Assembly: GCA_003532555.1 (NCBI GenBank)
Contig: DOEU01000138.1
Coordinates: forward strand, 1 to 7,722
DNA length: 7,722 nucleotides
Origin: Verrucomicrobiota bacterium
GTDB lineage: Bacteria; Verrucomicrobiota; Kiritimatiellia; Kiritimatiellales; Pontiellaceae
Direction of reading: 5' to 3'
Part shown: positions 6,484 through 7,722 of the stretch, in pieces
Position numbering within the stretch: position 1 is the stretch's first letter
How the letters are laid out: each line of letters opens with the position of its first letter
The notes under the pieces: generated by a model
The model's database searches: none
The model's input: only the letters and a program-made list of their open reading frames with translations
What the model was told of the DNA's origin: nothing
Position numbers and translations under genes: made by a program

Positions 6484-7329
6484 CTATGCCTCCAACCAAC
6501 GCGCCCATGCCCCATTTGGTAAAGGCGAGCAATGTGCTGCTCCTGTTAGCAACATCTCTCCATGTTCGTGAACACCACCCGCATGAAATTGGGTCAACAA
6601 ATTATTTAGAACATGTGGAGAGAAGCCTGGGGTATGAGAAGTGAGAATAACAAATAAAGGCTGATCACTTAAAACGGAGTGAACCAGCTCAAGCGTCGTC
6701 AACATTTGCTCTTCCACCTTAAATAGCTCCCCGTTTCGACCTCGACCAAACGAGGGTGGATCCAAAAGAATAGCGTCATATCGATTACCCCGTTTAACTT
6801 CTCTCCGTAGAAATTTAATTACATCATCAACAATCCAGCGAATTGGTGCCTCTTGAAGTTCATTTAACCGGGCGTTCTCACGAGCCCAATCAACCATTCC
6901 TTTTGACGCATCCAAATGACAACACGAAGCACCTGCTTGAGCAGCCGCTAATGTGGCTCCTCCTGAATAGGCAAAAAGATTCAAGAAGTTAACAGGTGCC
7001 CGTTCAATAGCCTCCGTGAGGGTATCTCGTATCCAATGCCACATAGCCCGAGTTTCAGGAAACAAACCCACATGCCCAAAATCCGTTGCCGACAATTTCA
7101 TCTTAACTCCGCCAACATTGACATGCCAATGAGCGGGCAATGCCTTACGACCTTCCCATTGCAAGCCAGCCTGCCGATCAAAACGAGCCGTAGCTTGATT
7201 CCATATGGCTGGATACTGAGGAGCCCAGACCGCCTGAGCACAAGGCCGATCTATAACAACCGCTCCGAATTTTTCTAATTTTCGGCCTGCTCCACTATCA
7301 AGCAATGCATACGCTTCTATTTGATTCAT
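6484..7329 (-). CDS. Class I SAM-dependent methyltransferase related to RlmI/RlmK (no PUA domain)
   Basis: This is a predicted SAM-dependent methyltransferase, probably acting on RNA. The 281-residue product opens with a segment containing [14 protein letters not shown] (9-22) and [11 protein letters not shown] (25-35), which I associate with the RlmI/RlmK-like superfamily (COG1092). The Rossmann domain follows: [18 protein letters not shown] (117-134) is the SAM motif I, the acidic residue ending strand 2 is Asp140, the DD pair at 168-169 is the likely adenine-side motif, and [10 protein letters not shown] (188-197) is motif IV with the DPPSF signature. E. coli RlmI and RlmK are longer and carry extra domains such as PUA; none is visible here, so substrate and product (m5C, m7G or other) are undetermined. 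The ATG overlaps the ftsW stop as ATGA and has only a distant GGAG, so translation is probably coupled. It is followed 2 nt later by the pseudouridine synthase. Confidence 0.85.
   Translation of the reverse strand: MNQIEAYALLDSGAGRKLEKFGAVVIDRPCAQAVWAPQYPAIWNQATARFDRQAGLQWEGRKALPAHWHVNVGGVKMKLSATDFGHVGLFPETRAMWHWIRDTLTEAIERAPVNFLNLFAYSGGATLAAAQAGASCCHLDASKGMVDWARENARLNELQEAPIRWIVDDVIKFLRREVKRGNRYDAILLDPPSFGRGRNGELFKVEEQMLTTLELVHSVLSDQPLFVILTSHTPGFSPHVLNNLLTQFHAGGVHEHGEMLLTGAAHCSPLPNGAWARWLEA
6489..6493 (-). promoter_or_regulatory. Shine-Dalgarno of the RluA-family gene, inside the upstream gene
   Basis: GGAGG on the minus strand lies in the last codons of the methyltransferase gene, 7 nt before the ATG at 6481-6479. 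It decides the synthase start and points to coupled translation across the 2-nt gap. Confidence 0.75.
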
Positions 7330-7722
7330 GATGCTTTTCGACTCCGGTCTTTAAATAATCGTCGACGACGGTTACCCTGTTCTCGCTCTACATCAATCGC
7401 AATATTCAATAAAATACCAAACATAATTGATGATGCCATGATACTTGAACCTCCATAACTGATAAACGGTAACGCCAATCCTTTTGTGGGAGCTGATCCA
7501 GTTACAACTGCAAAATTAATGAGTGCCTGCAACGCAATCATTAATGCAATACCATGTGCCAAGAAACGTCCAAAATGATCCTGAGCTTGCCTTGCCACTC
7601 GCATACCAACCAAAAATAGGATAACATATAAACTCACCACAAGTAAGGTAGCAATCAAACCTAGTTCTTCTCCAATAATAGGAAAAATAAAGTCCGTATG
7701 CGCTTCAGGAAGATAATGATAT
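7326..7722 (-). CDS. ftsW: Septal peptidoglycan glycosyltransferase FtsW (C-terminal part, 5' end beyond window)
   Basis: FtsW is a SEDS-family integral membrane glycosyltransferase that polymerises lipid II at the division septum together with its partner PBP (FtsI). The last 131 residues are visible and the frame stays open to position 7722, so an internal ATG at 7658 is not the start. The segment begins with [11 protein letters not shown] and IIGEELG, a SEDS signature loop. Three hydrophobic stretches follow, interrupted by [16 protein letters not shown]. The PTKG form of this loop favours FtsW over RodA, which usually has a different residue pair there. The protein ends in a strongly basic tail (RRRR and RSRK), expected to be cytoplasmic. 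Its stop codon overlaps the methyltransferase start (ATGA). The usual neighbours murG and murC do not follow it. FtsW is well supported; another SEDS paralogue such as SpoVE-type is the main alternative. Confidence 0.92.
   Translation of the reverse strand, partial: YHYLPEAHTDFIFPIIGEELGLIATLLVVSLYVILFLVGMRVARQAQDHFGRFLAHGIALMIALQALINFAVVTGSAPTKGLALPFISYGGSSIMASSIMFGILLNIAIDVEREQGNRRRRLFKDRSRKAS

Noticed and set aside
6482..6532. A longer N-terminus for the pseudouridine synthase, starting at 6532
   Set aside because: The extra 17 residues would overlap the methyltransferase gene and are not typical of the family; the GGAGG at 6489-6493 points to the start at 6481.
7326..7658. A separate 110-residue membrane protein starting at 7658
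   Set aside because: The same frame continues upstream to the window edge and encodes the SEDS signature [11 protein letters not shown], so this is the C-terminal end of FtsW.
1..7722. A defence system, mobile element, CRISPR array, tRNA gene or riboswitch
   Set aside because: I looked for these on both strands. All long coding stretches are accounted for by housekeeping families, and the only non-coding stretches over 50 bp (1473-1740 and 4278-4376) show promoter-type features, not RNA genes or repeat arrays.

Overview
The window is ordinary bacterial chromosome: densely packed, base composition in the mid-40s % GC by eye, with housekeeping genes on both strands. The two outermost genes are cut by the window edges. 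I found no tRNA, rRNA, insertion sequence, CRISPR array, phage gene or integration scar. I also did not find a novel multi-gene system. The less ordinary material is regulatory symmetry between aceE and nfo, tight gene packing, and an unusual neighbourhood for ftsW.

Organism: the mix is a homodimeric (AceE-type) pyruvate dehydrogenase E1, an Escherichia-like endonuclease IV, a short free-standing RNase D-like exonuclease, a methyltransferase of the RlmI/RlmK superfamily lacking its PUA domain, and FtsW. This suggests a Gram-negative-type bacterium with a peptidoglycan division machinery. Several proteins remind me of the Kiritimatiellota/Lentisphaerota/Verrucomicrobiota side of the PVC group. 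That is an impression from sequence style only, and a gammaproteobacterium is not excluded.

Layout. (1) 1-1472, minus: N-terminal 490 residues of aceE. (2) 1473-1740: a 268-bp divergent intergenic region with two dyad-symmetry elements and candidate promoter motifs. (3) 1741-3944, plus: nfo, trmJ and a DEDDy 3'-5' exonuclease, joined by a 14-nt overlap and then a 1-nt gap, so almost certainly one operon. (4) 3963-4277, minus: trxA with a clear Shine-Dalgarno sequence and a good sigma-70-type promoter. (5) 4377-5810, plus: a TRAM-domain, iron-sulfur 23S rRNA m5U methyltransferase (rlmD/rumA family) whose start is uncertain. (6) 5807-7722, minus: an operon read from right to left, namely the end of ftsW, the class I methyltransferase (4-nt ATGA overlap) and an RluA-family pseudouridine synthase (2-nt gap). 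It converges on rlmD so closely that both stop codons lie in one TTAA.

Function: the common theme is RNA modification and nucleic-acid maintenance. There is a tRNA 2'-O-methyltransferase (TrmJ), an rRNA uracil-C5 methyltransferase (RlmD type), a pseudouridine synthase (RluA family), a probable rRNA methyltransferase, an RNase D-like exonuclease and the AP endonuclease Nfo. Thioredoxin, pyruvate dehydrogenase E1 and FtsW serve redox balance, central carbon metabolism and septal wall synthesis, and are probably neighbours rather than pathway partners.
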